From positions 1 to 6,447 of the forward strand of contig CAYYVJ010000102.1 of NCBI GenBank assembly GCA_964475115.1: a stretch of DNA of 6,447 nt, in the 5' to 3' direction. Positions within the stretch are counted from its first letter, which is position 1; every line of letters begins with the position of its first letter. This DNA comes from CAYYVJ01 sp964475115 (GTDB lineage Bacteria; Bacillota; Clostridia; Lachnospirales; Lachnospiraceae). Positions 1 through 6,394 of the stretch are shown here, in pieces. The notes under the pieces were generated by a model that saw nothing but the letters and a program-made list of their open reading frames with translations, was not told the DNA's origin and did not search any database. Position numbers and translations under genes: made by a program.

Positions 1-1912
1 TCAAAATAGGTCACAGAATCAAAACAATGCGAATCAAGGAAGAAAGCCTAACCAAGGAAATCGCCCTAACCAAGGAAGTCGTCCTAACCAAGGAAAAAGA
101 CAAAATCAGAATACGAATATAAAAAATGTTGCTCCAGTACCTGTAGTGAAGGAACCAGAGATAAAAGTGATTATTCTACCTGAAACTTTAACCATTAAAG
201 AACTAGCAGAAAAAATGAAGATACAACCTTCTGTTTTAGTGAAAAAACTGTTTTTACAAGGCAATGTGGTTACAATCAATCAAGAAATAACTTTTGAAGC
301 TGCGGAAGAAATTGCTTTAGAATATGATATTATAGCAGAAATGGAAGTAAAAGTTGATATTATTGAAGAACTTTTAAAAGAAGAGGAAGAAAACGAAGTT
401 GATATGGTAACCAGGCCACCTGTAGTTTGTGTTATGGGTCACGTAGATCATGGTAAAACTTCATTATTAGATGCAATTAGACATTCAAATGTAATAATAA
501 AAGAAGCGGGTGGAATTACTCAACATATTGGTGCTTATATGGTTGAAATTAAGGGCCAGAAAATCACTTTTCTTGATACACCTGGACATGAAGCTTTTAC
601 TTCAATGAGAATGCGTGGTGCTCAATCTACTGATATAGCGATTTTAGTTGTAGCGGCAGACGATGGAGTTATGCCACAAACAATTGAGGCTATTAATCAT
701 GCCAAAGCAGCAGGCGTAGAAATTATTGTTGCTATTAATAAAATTGATAAACCAAGTGCAAATGTTGAACGTGTTAAACAAGAATTAATAGAGCATGAAC
801 TAGTTGCTGAAGACTGGGGTGGAAGTACTATATTTGTACCAGTATCTGCTCATACTCATGAAGGGCTAGAAAGTTTATTAGAGATGATTCTATTAACTGC
901 AGAAATAGTAGAATTAAAGGCAAATCCAAAGAGAAAAGCAAGAGGTCTTGTAATTGAAGCGAAACTTGATAAGGGTAAAGGAACAGTTGCTACTGTTTTA
1001 GTACAAAAAGGTACTCTTAGAGTGGGTGATTCTATAGCTGCGGGTTCTAGCTTTGGTAAAGTGAGAGCTATGACAGATGATAAAGGCAGAAGATTAAAAG
1101 AAGCCGGACCATCAACACCAGTAGAAATCTTAGGATTAAATGAAGTACCAAATGCAGGTGATATATTCGTTGCAACGAATACTGAAAAAGAAGCTAGAAA
1201 CTTTGCTGAAACCTTTATTACACATGGAAAAGAAAAACTAATTGATGATACAAAAGCAAAATTATCTTTAGATGATTTGTTTAATCAAATTCAATCTGGA
1301 AATGTAAAAGATTTAAATATAGTTGTAAAAGCTGACGTACAAGGTTCAGTAGAAGCAATTCGACAAAGCTTAGTGAAGTTATCAAATGATGAAGTTGCAG
1401 TAAAAATAATTCATGGTGGCGTTGGTGCAATCAATGAATCGGATGTTATTTTGGCTTCTGCATCAAATGCAATTATTATAGGATTCAATGTTAGACCGGA
1501 TAATACAGCTAGAGATATTGCGGAAAGAGAAAAAGTGGATTTAAGACTTTATCGAGTAATATATGATGCAATTGAGGATGTAGAAACAGCAATGAAGGGT
1601 ATGTTAGACCCTATCTTTGCTGAAAAAGTAATTGGTCATGCGGAAGTAAGACAGATTTTCAAATCTTCTGGTATTGGATCAATTGCTGGTTCTTATGTAT
1701 TAGATGGTAAATTTGTAAGAGGATGTATGGTAAAAGTTACAAGAGGCAAAGACTTGGTATTTGAAGGAAACTTAGCATCCTTAAAGAGATTTAAAGATGA
1801 TGTGAAAGAAGTAAATACAGGCTATGAATGTGGTTTGGTATTTGAAAAATTCAACGACGTCAAAGAAGGAGACATTGTTGAAGCCTATGTAATGGAAGAG
1901 GTTCCAAGATGA
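1..1912 (+). CDS. infB: Translation initiation factor IF-2 (5'-truncated by window edge)
   Basis: Cytoplasmic GTPase that delivers initiator fMet-tRNA to the 30S subunit and promotes 50S joining. The frame is open from base 2 with no stop, so the gene begins before the window; 636 codons are visible. Numbering from the first full codon: a Q/N-rich basic linker (1-50), an IF2_N domain (about 57-110), then the GTPase domain with G1 GHVDHGKT (146-153), switch-region GGITQHIGAY, G3 DTPGH (192-196), G4 NKID (246-249) and G5 SAH (282-284). A beta-barrel domain II follows (RGLVIEAKLDKGKGT), then domain III (IVVKADVQGSVEAI) and the C-terminal fMet-tRNA-binding barrel ending GYECGLVFEKF...VMEEVPR. All G motifs are intact. 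A GTG at 146 could be mistaken for the start, but it lacks a Shine-Dalgarno site and reading continues upstream. The TGA stop overlaps the rbfA ATG (ATGA), as expected for coupled genes. Identity is certain; only the 5' end is unknown. Confidence 0.98.
   Translation, partial: QNRSQNQNNANQGRKPNQGNRPNQGSRPNQGKRQNQNTNIKNVAPVPVVKEPEIKVIILPETLTIKELAEKMKIQPSVLVKKLFLQGNVVTINQEITFEAAEEIALEYDIIAEMEVKVDIIEELLKEEEENEVDMVTRPPVVCVMGHVDHGKTSLLDAIRHSNVIIKEAGGITQHIGAYMVEIKGQKITFLDTPGHEAFTSMRMRGAQSTDIAILVVAADDGVMPQTIEAINHAKAAGVEIIVAINKIDKPSANVERVKQELIEHELVAEDWGGSTIFVPVSAHTHEGLESLLEMILLTAEIVELKANPKRKARGLVIEAKLDKGKGTVATVLVQKGTLRVGDSIAAGSSFGKVRAMTDDKGRRLKEAGPSTPVEILGLNEVPNAGDIFVATNTEKEARNFAETFITHGKEKLIDDTKAKLSLDDLFNQIQSGNVKDLNIVVKADVQGSVEAIRQSLVKLSNDEVAVKIIHGGVGAINESDVILASASNAIIIGFNVRPDNTARDIAEREKVDLRLYRVIYDAIEDVETAMKGMLDPIFAEKVIGHAEVRQIFKSSGIGSIAGSYVLDGKFVRGCMVKVTRGKDLVFEGNLASLKRFKDDVKEVNTGYECGLVFEKFNDVKEGDIVEAYVMEEVPR
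47..100 (+). repeat. Three tandem 18-bp units in the infB N-terminal linker
   Basis: Three adjacent 18-base units (47-64, 65-82, 83-100) each begin CCTAACCAAGGAA and differ only toward the end. They encode the hexapeptide PNQG(N/S/K)R three times. A degenerate fourth copy (ANQGRK) sits directly upstream at 29-46. The repeat keeps frame and lies in the N-terminal part of IF2, which is known to vary greatly in length and sequence between species and to be dispensable for the core GTPase function. The near-identical DNA suggests recent duplication by slippage; this is an inference. The repeat may extend left of the window. Confidence 0.9.
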
Positions 1913-2301
1913 GAAAAAATAGTATAAAAAATACTAGGATTAATTTAGAAGTGCAAAAAGAGTTAAGTAATATTATTCGTGGTGAAATTAAAGATCCAAG
2001 AATAAACCCTATGACTTCTGTAGTAGCTGTAGAGGTTGCCCCTGACTTGAAACATTGTAAAGTGTATATTAGTGTATTAGGTGATGAAGATTCCCAAAAA
2101 GATACACTAAAGGGGCTTAAAAGTGCAGAAGGTTATATACGTACGAAACTTGCAAAGACAATAAACTTAAGAAACACTCCTGAACTAAACTTTATATTAG
2201 ATCAATCCATTGAATATGGGATTAATATGTCAAAATTAATTGATACTGTAAATAAGGGTGTTAATCAAAGGGATGATAATGATGCTTCAATTGACGAATG
2301 A
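1909..2301 (+). CDS. rbfA: Ribosome-binding factor A (30S maturation)
   Basis: Small KH-fold protein of 130 residues that binds free 30S subunits and assists late maturation of 16S rRNA, also known from cold adaptation in other bacteria. Family signatures are the N-terminal NSIKNTRINLEVQKELSNIIRGEIKDPRI, the central VAPDLKHCKVYISVLG strand, and the C-terminal TPELNFILDQSIEYGINMSKLID. Length is typical, with a short acidic tail (RDDNDASIDE). The ATG start overlaps the infB stop by 4 bases (ATGA). A purine-rich Shine-Dalgarno stretch, GGAAGAGG at 1894-1901, lies 7 bases upstream inside infB, which fixes the start and suggests coupling to infB translation. The infB-rbfA order is very widely conserved. 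The 3' end overlaps the start region of the next gene. Confidence 0.97.
   Translation: MRKNSIKNTRINLEVQKELSNIIRGEIKDPRINPMTSVVAVEVAPDLKHCKVYISVLGDEDSQKDTLKGLKSAEGYIRTKLAKTINLRNTPELNFILDQSIEYGINMSKLIDTVNKGVNQRDDNDASIDE
2267..2272 (+). promoter_or_regulatory. Probable ribosome binding site of nrnA, inside rbfA
   Basis: AAAGGG lies within the end of rbfA and is followed by three in-frame ATG codons at 2273, 2279 and 2282. It directly abuts the first ATG, which leaves no spacing, and sits 6 and 9 bases before the second and third. This favours 2279 or 2282 over the upstream GTG at 2258. The GTG has no good Shine-Dalgarno site at a normal distance. Confidence 0.55.
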
Positions 2302-3253
2302 ACTAAAAAATATTAATTCACTAGCAATCGCCGGACATGTAAGACCGGACGGTGATTGCGTGGGTTCTTGTTTAGGGTTATACAACTATGTAACATCGAA
2401 TTTTCCTCATATAAAAGTTGATGTTTATTTAGAAGAAATTCCTTCTACATTTTCATATATAAAAAATACTGATATAATAAAACATGAATATGAGACGGAT
2501 ACCATATATGATTTATTTGTTGCTCTAGACTCTGCTGATAAGGAGAGGTTAGGGTTTTCAATTGAACCATTTGATGCTGCAAAAAAGACAATTTGCATTG
2601 ATCATCATGTCAGCAATAAAGGATATGCTAATATTAATAGGATTGAATCGGATGCAGCTTCTACTTGTGAGATTTTATTTTACTTGTTTGATCATGAAAA
2701 GATAAATCAAGATGTTGCAGTAGCCCTATATACAGGAATAGCACATGACACAGGAATATTTCGTTTTTCTAACACAACAGAAAGATCAATGGTTGCAGCT
2801 GGAAAACTTATGAGTAAAGGCATTCCTTTCTCAGATATTATTAATGATAGCTTTTATGAAAAAAGCTATGTACAAAATCAAATTTTAGGAAGAGGACTTT
2901 TAGAAAGTGTTATGTTTTTTCAAGATACCTGTATTTTTGCTGCTATTACTAAAAAAGAGATGGATTTTTTTAATGTAAAAAGTCATGATATGGACGGAAT
3001 CGTCAATCAACTTTTGGTTACAAAAGGAGTAGAATGCGCCATTTTCATGTATGAAATTGGTAATCATCAATACAAAGTAAGCCTTCGTTCTAAACAGTAT
3101 TTAGATGTTAGCAAAATAGCTAGTTACTTTGGAGGCGGTGGACATATTAGAGCTGCAGGTTGTACTATGGTTGGAACTGTTTATGATGTGATAAATAATT
3201 TGTCTAAGCAGATAGAAGAACAGATGGTATCAAGGGAGAATAAAAGTGTATAA
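2279..3253 (+). CDS. nrnA: DHH/DHHA1 phosphoesterase, NrnA-type nanoRNase / pAp phosphatase
   Basis: Cytoplasmic metal-dependent phosphoesterase. NrnA relatives degrade very short RNAs to mononucleotides and convert pAp (3'-phosphoadenosine 5'-phosphate) to AMP. Numbering from ATG 2279 (324 residues), the DHH domain shows motif I GHVRPDGD (H20, D24, D26), motif II VALDSAD (D84), motif III DHH (108-110) and motif IV AHDTG (D157). The DHHA1 substrate-binding domain ends in GGGGH (285-289) followed by IRAAG. All expected metal ligands are present and the length is normal. The frame is open back to a GTG at 2258, but spacing from AAAGGG favours 2279, with 2282 as the alternative. The gene overlaps rbfA by about 23 bases and truB by 8, in the rbfA-nrnA-truB order common in Firmicutes. 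Family assignment is secure; substrate preference between nanoRNA and pAp is inferred from the family and its neighbourhood. Confidence 0.93.
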   Translation: MMLQLTNELKNINSLAIAGHVRPDGDCVGSCLGLYNYVTSNFPHIKVDVYLEEIPSTFSYIKNTDIIKHEYETDTIYDLFVALDSADKERLGFSIEPFDAAKKTICIDHHVSNKGYANINRIESDAASTCEILFYLFDHEKINQDVAVALYTGIAHDTGIFRFSNTTERSMVAAGKLMSKGIPFSDIINDSFYEKSYVQNQILGRGLLESVMFFQDTCIFAAITKKEMDFFNVKSHDMDGIVNQLLVTKGVECAIFMYEIGNHQYKVSLRSKQYLDVSKIASYFGGGGHIRAAGCTMVGTVYDVINNLSKQIEEQMVSRENKSV

Positions 3254-4145
3254 TGGAATTATAAATGTGTACAAGGAAAAAGGGTATACCTCTCACGATG
3301 TAGTTGCAAAGTTGAGAGGTATTTTAGGACAAAGAAAAATAGGACATACTGGTACCCTAGATCCTGATGCAGAAGGTGTACTTCCTATTTGCCTTGGTAG
3401 TGGAACAAAACTAAGCGAAATGTTAACGGATAAAGATAAAACTTATAGCGCTACACTTCTGCTAGGAGTTACAACAGATACTCAAGATACAAGTGGAACC
3501 ATACTAACAGAAGCAGAAGTTGGTGTAAGAAAAGAAGATGTAATAGCAAGGATTCTTGACTTTGAAGGTGAATACAATCAAATCCCACCTATGTACTCTG
3601 CAATAAAAATAAATGGGAAAAAGTTATATGAACTTGCAAGAGAAGGAAAAGAAGTAAAAAGGGACTCAAGACTTGTAAGGATAAACAAGATTATTATAGA
3701 AGAGATAGATCTTCCTCGTATAAAGATAACGGTAAACTGTTCGAAAGGAACATATATTAGAACTCTTTGTCATGATATAGGTGACCTATTAGGTTGTGGC
3801 GGGTGTATGGAGGACTTACTGAGAGTGAAATCTGGTAGATTCCACTTAGAAGAGAGTCATAAATTAGATGAAATAAGAGAGTTGAGAGAAAAGGGTTTGT
3901 TTGAGAATATTCTGATACCTGTAGAGAATATGTTCACAAACTATGAAAAATGTGTAGTGAAGGAAGAGAATTCAAATCTTATTTATAATGGAAATCCTTT
4001 TGGAAAAGAGCACATACTTGAACCCCAAGTTAGTGATTTGAATTTACCAATCCGAGTTTATGATCATAAAGATACCTTTATTGGTATCTATCAATATAAA
4101 GTAGAAAAGCAATTATTTAAAGCAGTAAAGATGTTTTTAAATTGA
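3246..4145 (+). CDS. truB: tRNA pseudouridine-55 synthase TruB
   Basis: Converts U55 in the T-loop of elongator tRNAs to pseudouridine; family members also act as tRNA folding chaperones. The 299-residue protein opens with the family's GIINVYKEKGYTSHDVV. It carries the catalytic block GHTGTLDPDAEGVLP, in which D39 is the nucleophilic aspartate by alignment to the family. Further motifs are YSAIKINGKKLYELAREG and the GTYIRTLCHDIG...LLRVKSGRF region. The C-terminal part (from about residue 225) is the variable TruB C-terminal or PUA-like segment. The start is GTG at 3246, with GGGAG at 3234-3238 seven bases upstream. The nearby ATG at 3253 is in another frame. The start overlaps the nrnA stop by 8 bases, so translation is probably coupled to nrnA. 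No key residue is missing. Confidence 0.97.
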   Translation: MYNGIINVYKEKGYTSHDVVAKLRGILGQRKIGHTGTLDPDAEGVLPICLGSGTKLSEMLTDKDKTYSATLLLGVTTDTQDTSGTILTEAEVGVRKEDVIARILDFEGEYNQIPPMYSAIKINGKKLYELAREGKEVKRDSRLVRINKIIIEEIDLPRIKITVNCSKGTYIRTLCHDIGDLLGCGGCMEDLLRVKSGRFHLEESHKLDEIRELREKGLFENILIPVENMFTNYEKCVVKEENSNLIYNGNPFGKEHILEPQVSDLNLPIRVYDHKDTFIGIYQYKVEKQLFKAVKMFLN

Positions 4146-4155
4146 TTATGAAAGT

Positions 4156-4162
4156 GAGAGAG
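4156..4162 (+). promoter_or_regulatory. Weak ribosome binding site before the ribF TTG start
   Basis: GAGAGAG in the 22-base truB-ribF gap ends 5 bases before TTG 4168. It is only a partial match to the anti-Shine-Dalgarno sequence. It is the only purine-rich site at a workable distance, so it supports the TTG start but suggests modest initiation. Confidence 0.5.
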
Positions 4163-4167
4163 TTTAA

Positions 4168-5094
4168 TTGGAATTTATAAATGAAATATCTAAACTCCAT
4201 GTAAAAGATAAAACAGCTGTAACTTTAGGCAAGTTTGACGGAGTGCATAGAGGACACAGAAAGTTGATTTCTGAAGTGGTTCGTAAGAAAAAAGAAGGTT
4301 ACATACCTAGTGTTTTCACTTTTGAAACTCCACCTAACAAGTACCTAACCGGTTCTACAGAAGGGGTTTTATTAACGAACCTTGAAAAATGTCAATACTT
4401 ACATACACTAGGTGTTGAAATATTAGTGCAATGTCCATTTACAAAAGAAATTGCCTCTTTGGAAGCAGAAGTTTTTGTAAAAGAGATCTTAATTGATAAG
4501 CTAAATGCAGCTTGTATAGTTGTTGGAGATGATTTTCGTTTTGGTTACAATAGATCAGGAAATATTGATACTCTTGAAACGTTTTCAAAGAAGTATGGTT
4601 TTGAGTTAATTGTATTTTCAAAAGAGCAAGAAGAAGGTAAAGTTATCAGTAGTAGTTATATTAAAGAAGAATTAAAAAAGGGAAATGTAGAATTAGCAAA
4701 TAAGCTTTTAGGATACTCTTATTTTATTTCTGGAGAAATAGTACATGGTAAACAATTGGGAAGACGCTTGGGTGTTCCTACTATTAATATAACTCCTCAA
4801 AATGAAAAATTATTGCCACCCAATGGAGTTTATCTTTCAATTAGTACAATAGAGGGTAGGCGATTTTATGGAACTACAAATATTGGTAGTAGGCCAACTG
4901 TTAGTGATTCTACAGAAAAAAATGTTGAAACTTATTTGATGGATTTTGATGAAGATGTGTACGGAAAAGAAGCAATCGTTGAGATTTGCGGTTTCCAAAG
5001 AAGCGAAGAAAAGTTTGATTCAATAGAAGAATTAAAAGTTCAAATGGAGAAAGATATTCAGTTTGCAAAAAAATATTTACAGGCTTTCCGTTGA
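4168..5094 (+). CDS. ribF: Bifunctional riboflavin kinase / FAD synthetase RibF
   Basis: Phosphorylates riboflavin to FMN and then adenylylates FMN to FAD in the cytoplasm, the final steps of flavin cofactor synthesis. The protein has 308 residues, normal for the family. The N-terminal adenylyltransferase domain (about 1-180) has the nucleotidyl-transferase signature GKFDGVHRGH (21-30), VVGDDFRFG, and the SSSYI segment at 161-165 in the place of the usual SST(x)IR motif. The C-terminal flavokinase domain (about 185-308) shows LGVPTINI (P204, T205), PPNGVY, NIGSRPT and NVETYLMDF, in which E254 matches the catalytic glutamate. The start must be TTG 4168: an in-frame TAA at 4165-4167 sits directly before it, and the GKFDG motif begins at residue 21, as expected. 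The gene follows truB by 22 bases, probably on the same mRNA. No FMN riboswitch is visible in the short gap. The stop overlaps the next promoter's -35 box. Confidence 0.96.
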   Translation: MEFINEISKLHVKDKTAVTLGKFDGVHRGHRKLISEVVRKKKEGYIPSVFTFETPPNKYLTGSTEGVLLTNLEKCQYLHTLGVEILVQCPFTKEIASLEAEVFVKEILIDKLNAACIVVGDDFRFGYNRSGNIDTLETFSKKYGFELIVFSKEQEEGKVISSSYIKEELKKGNVELANKLLGYSYFISGEIVHGKQLGRRLGVPTINITPQNEKLLPPNGVYLSISTIEGRRFYGTTNIGSRPTVSDSTEKNVETYLMDFDEDVYGKEAIVEICGFQRSEEKFDSIEELKVQMEKDIQFAKKYLQAFR

Positions 5095-5119
5095 CAAAAA
5101 TCTACCGGCTTGATACAAT
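5091..5119 (+). promoter_or_regulatory. Strong sigma-A-type promoter for the NlpC/P60 gene
   Basis: A perfect -35 box TTGACA (5091-5096) is followed after exactly 17 bases by TACAAT (5114-5119). The -10 box is preceded by TG at 5111-5112, giving an extended -10. The -35 box includes the ribF TGA stop (5092-5094). Transcription would begin near 5126, leaving a 5' UTR of about 47 bases before the ATG at 5173. This is visible in the sequence as a near-consensus match; activity is inferred. Confidence 0.85.
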
Positions 5120-5124
5120 ACTTT

Positions 5125-5163
5125 TGTAACAAATTTAACAATTTCGTAACAAATGTATTTGTT
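5125..5163 (+). promoter_or_regulatory. Phased TAACAA repeats and inverted repeat in the NlpC/P60 5' UTR
   Basis: TAACAA occurs at 5127-5132, 5136-5141 and 5147-5152, so starts are spaced 9 and 11 bases, about one helical turn each. The longer word GTAACAAAT occurs twice (5126-5134 and 5146-5154), exactly 20 bases apart. The last copy also forms an inverted repeat AACAAAT-GT-ATTTGTT (5148-5163) that ends right against the Shine-Dalgarno GGAGG. As DNA this resembles a direct-repeat operator near +1. As RNA it could fold into a 6-bp hairpin beside the ribosome site. The repeats are seen directly; any regulator is unknown. Confidence 0.5.
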
Positions 5164-5168
5164 GGAGG
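5164..5168 (+). promoter_or_regulatory. Ribosome binding site fixing the NlpC/P60 start
   Basis: GGAGG four bases before ATG 5173 is a strong Shine-Dalgarno site. The same frame is open back to a TTG at 5110, but that codon lies inside the promoter, upstream of the expected transcript start, and would place an odd 21-residue extension before the signal peptide. Confidence 0.85.
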
Positions 5169-5172
5169 CGTA

Positions 5173-6228
5173 ATGAAGATCAAAATTTTAAAAGTTGCAA
5201 GTGTTTGCGCTTTGGGAATCGTGTTATTGTCAGTAAATTCGGAAGTTATACATGCATCAGCGTTGAAAGGTTCAGATCCAGCAGCTGGAGCAGCAGTGGT
5301 TTTAGAACAGTACTATTCAAATATTAATAGTTCTGCCACAAAAGAATTGAAAGTAAATGGAGTTACCACAAAGTCAAAAGAGACAATTTCTGTGGTAGAT
5401 GGTTACTCAAGATTAGGTGTGGCAAATGTAGATACATTCTTAAATATAAGAGAAAACCCAGAAACCGGTAAGATTATTGGGAAGCTTCCAAATAATGCTG
5501 CCTGCGAGATACTAGAAGAGTTAAATGGATGGTATTTGATTGAATCAGGTGAAGTAAAGGGATATGTTACTTCAGAATATGTACTTATTGGAGAAGAAGC
5601 TAATACAAAAGCGTTAGAACTGATCAAGAATATTGCTACAGTTACAGCAGATGCTTTGTTTTTACGAGAAGAAGCAAATACGGATAGTAGTATTCTAGAA
5701 GTCCTTGGAAATTCAGAAAAACTTGAGGTTATAGAAGTTTTAGATGAATGGGCAAAGATTGTAATTGATAGTACAGAAGGCTATGTGAGTGCTGAATATA
5801 TTAGTATTGCTAAAGAATTGCCTACAGCCATGACTTTGTCACAGATACAATATGGTATGGATGTATCTAATATGCGAATTGACATGGTGAATTTTGCGCA
5901 AGAATTTGTTGGAAATCCATATGTATATGGTGGTAATAGTTTGACAAAAGGAACGGATTGCTCAGGTTTTACAAAGTTAATTTATCAGAAATATGGTTAT
6001 AATATTCCTAGGACAGCAACTACACAATATAATTATGGTACAAAGATTAAAGTATCGGAATTGAAGCCAGGTGATTTGGTTATATATGGTGAAAGAAAAA
6101 TTGAGCATGTAGGAATGTATATTGGAAATAATAGAGTTGTACATGCAAGCAGTGTAAGAACAGGGATAAAATACTCTAATTTGAATTATAGAAACATAAT
6201 TGGTGCAGTTCGTATTATAAATGATTAA
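5173..6228 (+). CDS. Secreted NlpC/P60 cell-wall peptidase with two SH3-like domains
   Basis: Probable exported peptidoglycan endopeptidase of the NlpC/P60 (C40) family, which cleaves stem peptides, typically at gamma-D-Glu-diamino acid bonds. The 351-residue protein starts with a signal peptide: MKIKILK, a hydrophobic core to about residue 21, and a likely cut near HASA (after A28 or A30). A short linker leads to two bacterial SH3-like domains at about 78-140 (VDTFLNIRENPETGKIIGKLP...GWYLI...GYVTSEYV) and 153-213 (ADALFLREEANTDSSILEVL...EWAKI...GYVSAEYI). The catalytic domain (about 236-351) has YVYGGNSLTKGTDCSGF with C263, EHVGMYIG with H312 and VVHAS with H324, a complete Cys-His-His triad. 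No membrane anchor or sortase motif is seen at the C-terminus, so release or SH3-mediated wall binding is likely. It has its own promoter and is functionally unrelated to its translation-gene neighbours. No terminator is evident after the stop. Exact bond and biological role (growth, separation or other) cannot be told from sequence. Confidence 0.92.
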   Translation: MKIKILKVASVCALGIVLLSVNSEVIHASALKGSDPAAGAAVVLEQYYSNINSSATKELKVNGVTTKSKETISVVDGYSRLGVANVDTFLNIRENPETGKIIGKLPNNAACEILEELNGWYLIESGEVKGYVTSEYVLIGEEANTKALELIKNIATVTADALFLREEANTDSSILEVLGNSEKLEVIEVLDEWAKIVIDSTEGYVSAEYISIAKELPTAMTLSQIQYGMDVSNMRIDMVNFAQEFVGNPYVYGGNSLTKGTDCSGFTKLIYQKYGYNIPRTATTQYNYGTKIKVSELKPGDLVIYGERKIEHVGMYIGNNRVVHASSVRTGIKYSNLNYRNIIGAVRIIND

Positions 6229-6270
6229 ACATATAATTCTCATGAGAGCTTGTGCCTATGAAAGTTGTAC

Positions 6271-6299
6271 TTGCCTTTATAAAAATCCTATGTTATAAT
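6271..6299 (+). promoter_or_regulatory. Sigma-A-type promoter with extended -10 for rpsO
   Basis: TTGCCT (6271-6276) and a perfect TATAAT (6294-6299) are separated by 17 bases, with TG at 6291-6292 giving an extended -10 element. Transcription would begin around 6305-6307, leaving an S15 leader of roughly 90 bases. The stretch between the hydrolase stop and this promoter (6229-6270) holds only a 10-bp palindrome at 6238-6247 and no convincing terminator, so some read-through from upstream is possible. Confidence 0.85.
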
Positions 6300-6305
6300 C
6301 AGCTG

Positions 6306-6394
6306 TGCAAGAAAAATCAACCTTTACTCAGCGTTAGGATACTCCAACCTAGGACTTAGTACTGGTCGTCTATTAGAATAAGGAGGAAATCAAA
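6306..6394 (+). promoter_or_regulatory. Structured rpsO 5' leader, candidate S15 autoregulatory element
   Basis: The leader can form a hairpin: outer stem 6325-6331 with 6355-6361 (six pairs and one C-U mismatch), a 2x2 internal loop, inner stem 6334-6338 with 6348-6352 (five pairs including one U-G), and a 9-base loop at 6339-6347. The loop contains CUCC (6342-6345), complementary to GGAG (6382-6385) of the Shine-Dalgarno AGGAGG at 6381-6386. Pairing would make a pseudoknot that hides the ribosome site. S15 is known to repress its own mRNA through leader structures that differ between bacterial groups. The pairing was found by eye; S15 binding is inferred. Confidence 0.6.

Noticed and set aside
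47..100. Possible CRISPR-like repeat
   Set aside because: The units are directly adjacent without spacers, are multiples of three and encode an in-frame peptide repeat.
146..148. GTG as the start of infB, or as an internal start for a short IF2 form
   Set aside because: The frame continues open to the window edge with IF2-like linker sequence, and no Shine-Dalgarno site precedes the GTG.
4146..4167. FMN riboswitch upstream of ribF
   Set aside because: The gap is only 22 bases, far too short for the RFN element.
4148..4180. Ten-codon ORF (MKVREFNWNL) across the truB-ribF gap, possible leader peptide
   Set aside because: No Shine-Dalgarno site before its ATG, no run of regulatory codons and no attenuator-like hairpin; it overlaps the ribF start by chance.
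4439..4621. Antisense 60-codon open frame inside ribF
   Set aside because: Lies wholly opposite a well-supported conserved gene, has no recognisable motif, and its composition is that expected of a complementary frame in AT-rich DNA.
5110..5172. Extended N-terminus of the NlpC/P60 protein from TTG 5110
   Set aside because: The codons overlap the -10 box and precede the predicted transcript start, and the extension would spoil a standard signal peptide that begins at ATG 5173 with a strong GGAGG.
5403..5627. Antisense 74-codon open frame opposite the first SH3 domain
   Set aside because: No protein family resemblance; it mirrors the coding strand of a clear domain.
5941..5946. TTGACA inside the hydrolase gene as a second promoter
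   Set aside because: No -10-like sequence lies 16-18 bases downstream.
5977..6243. Antisense 88-codon open frame opposite the NlpC/P60 catalytic domain
   Set aside because: Low-complexity I/N/C/Y-rich product with no recognisable motif, overlapping the catalytic region of a convincing gene.
6238..6272. Rho-independent terminator after the hydrolase gene
   Set aside because: There is only a loopless 10-bp palindrome (TCTCATGAGA) and a weak 4-bp AAGT-TGT-ACTT stem, neither followed by a T-run.
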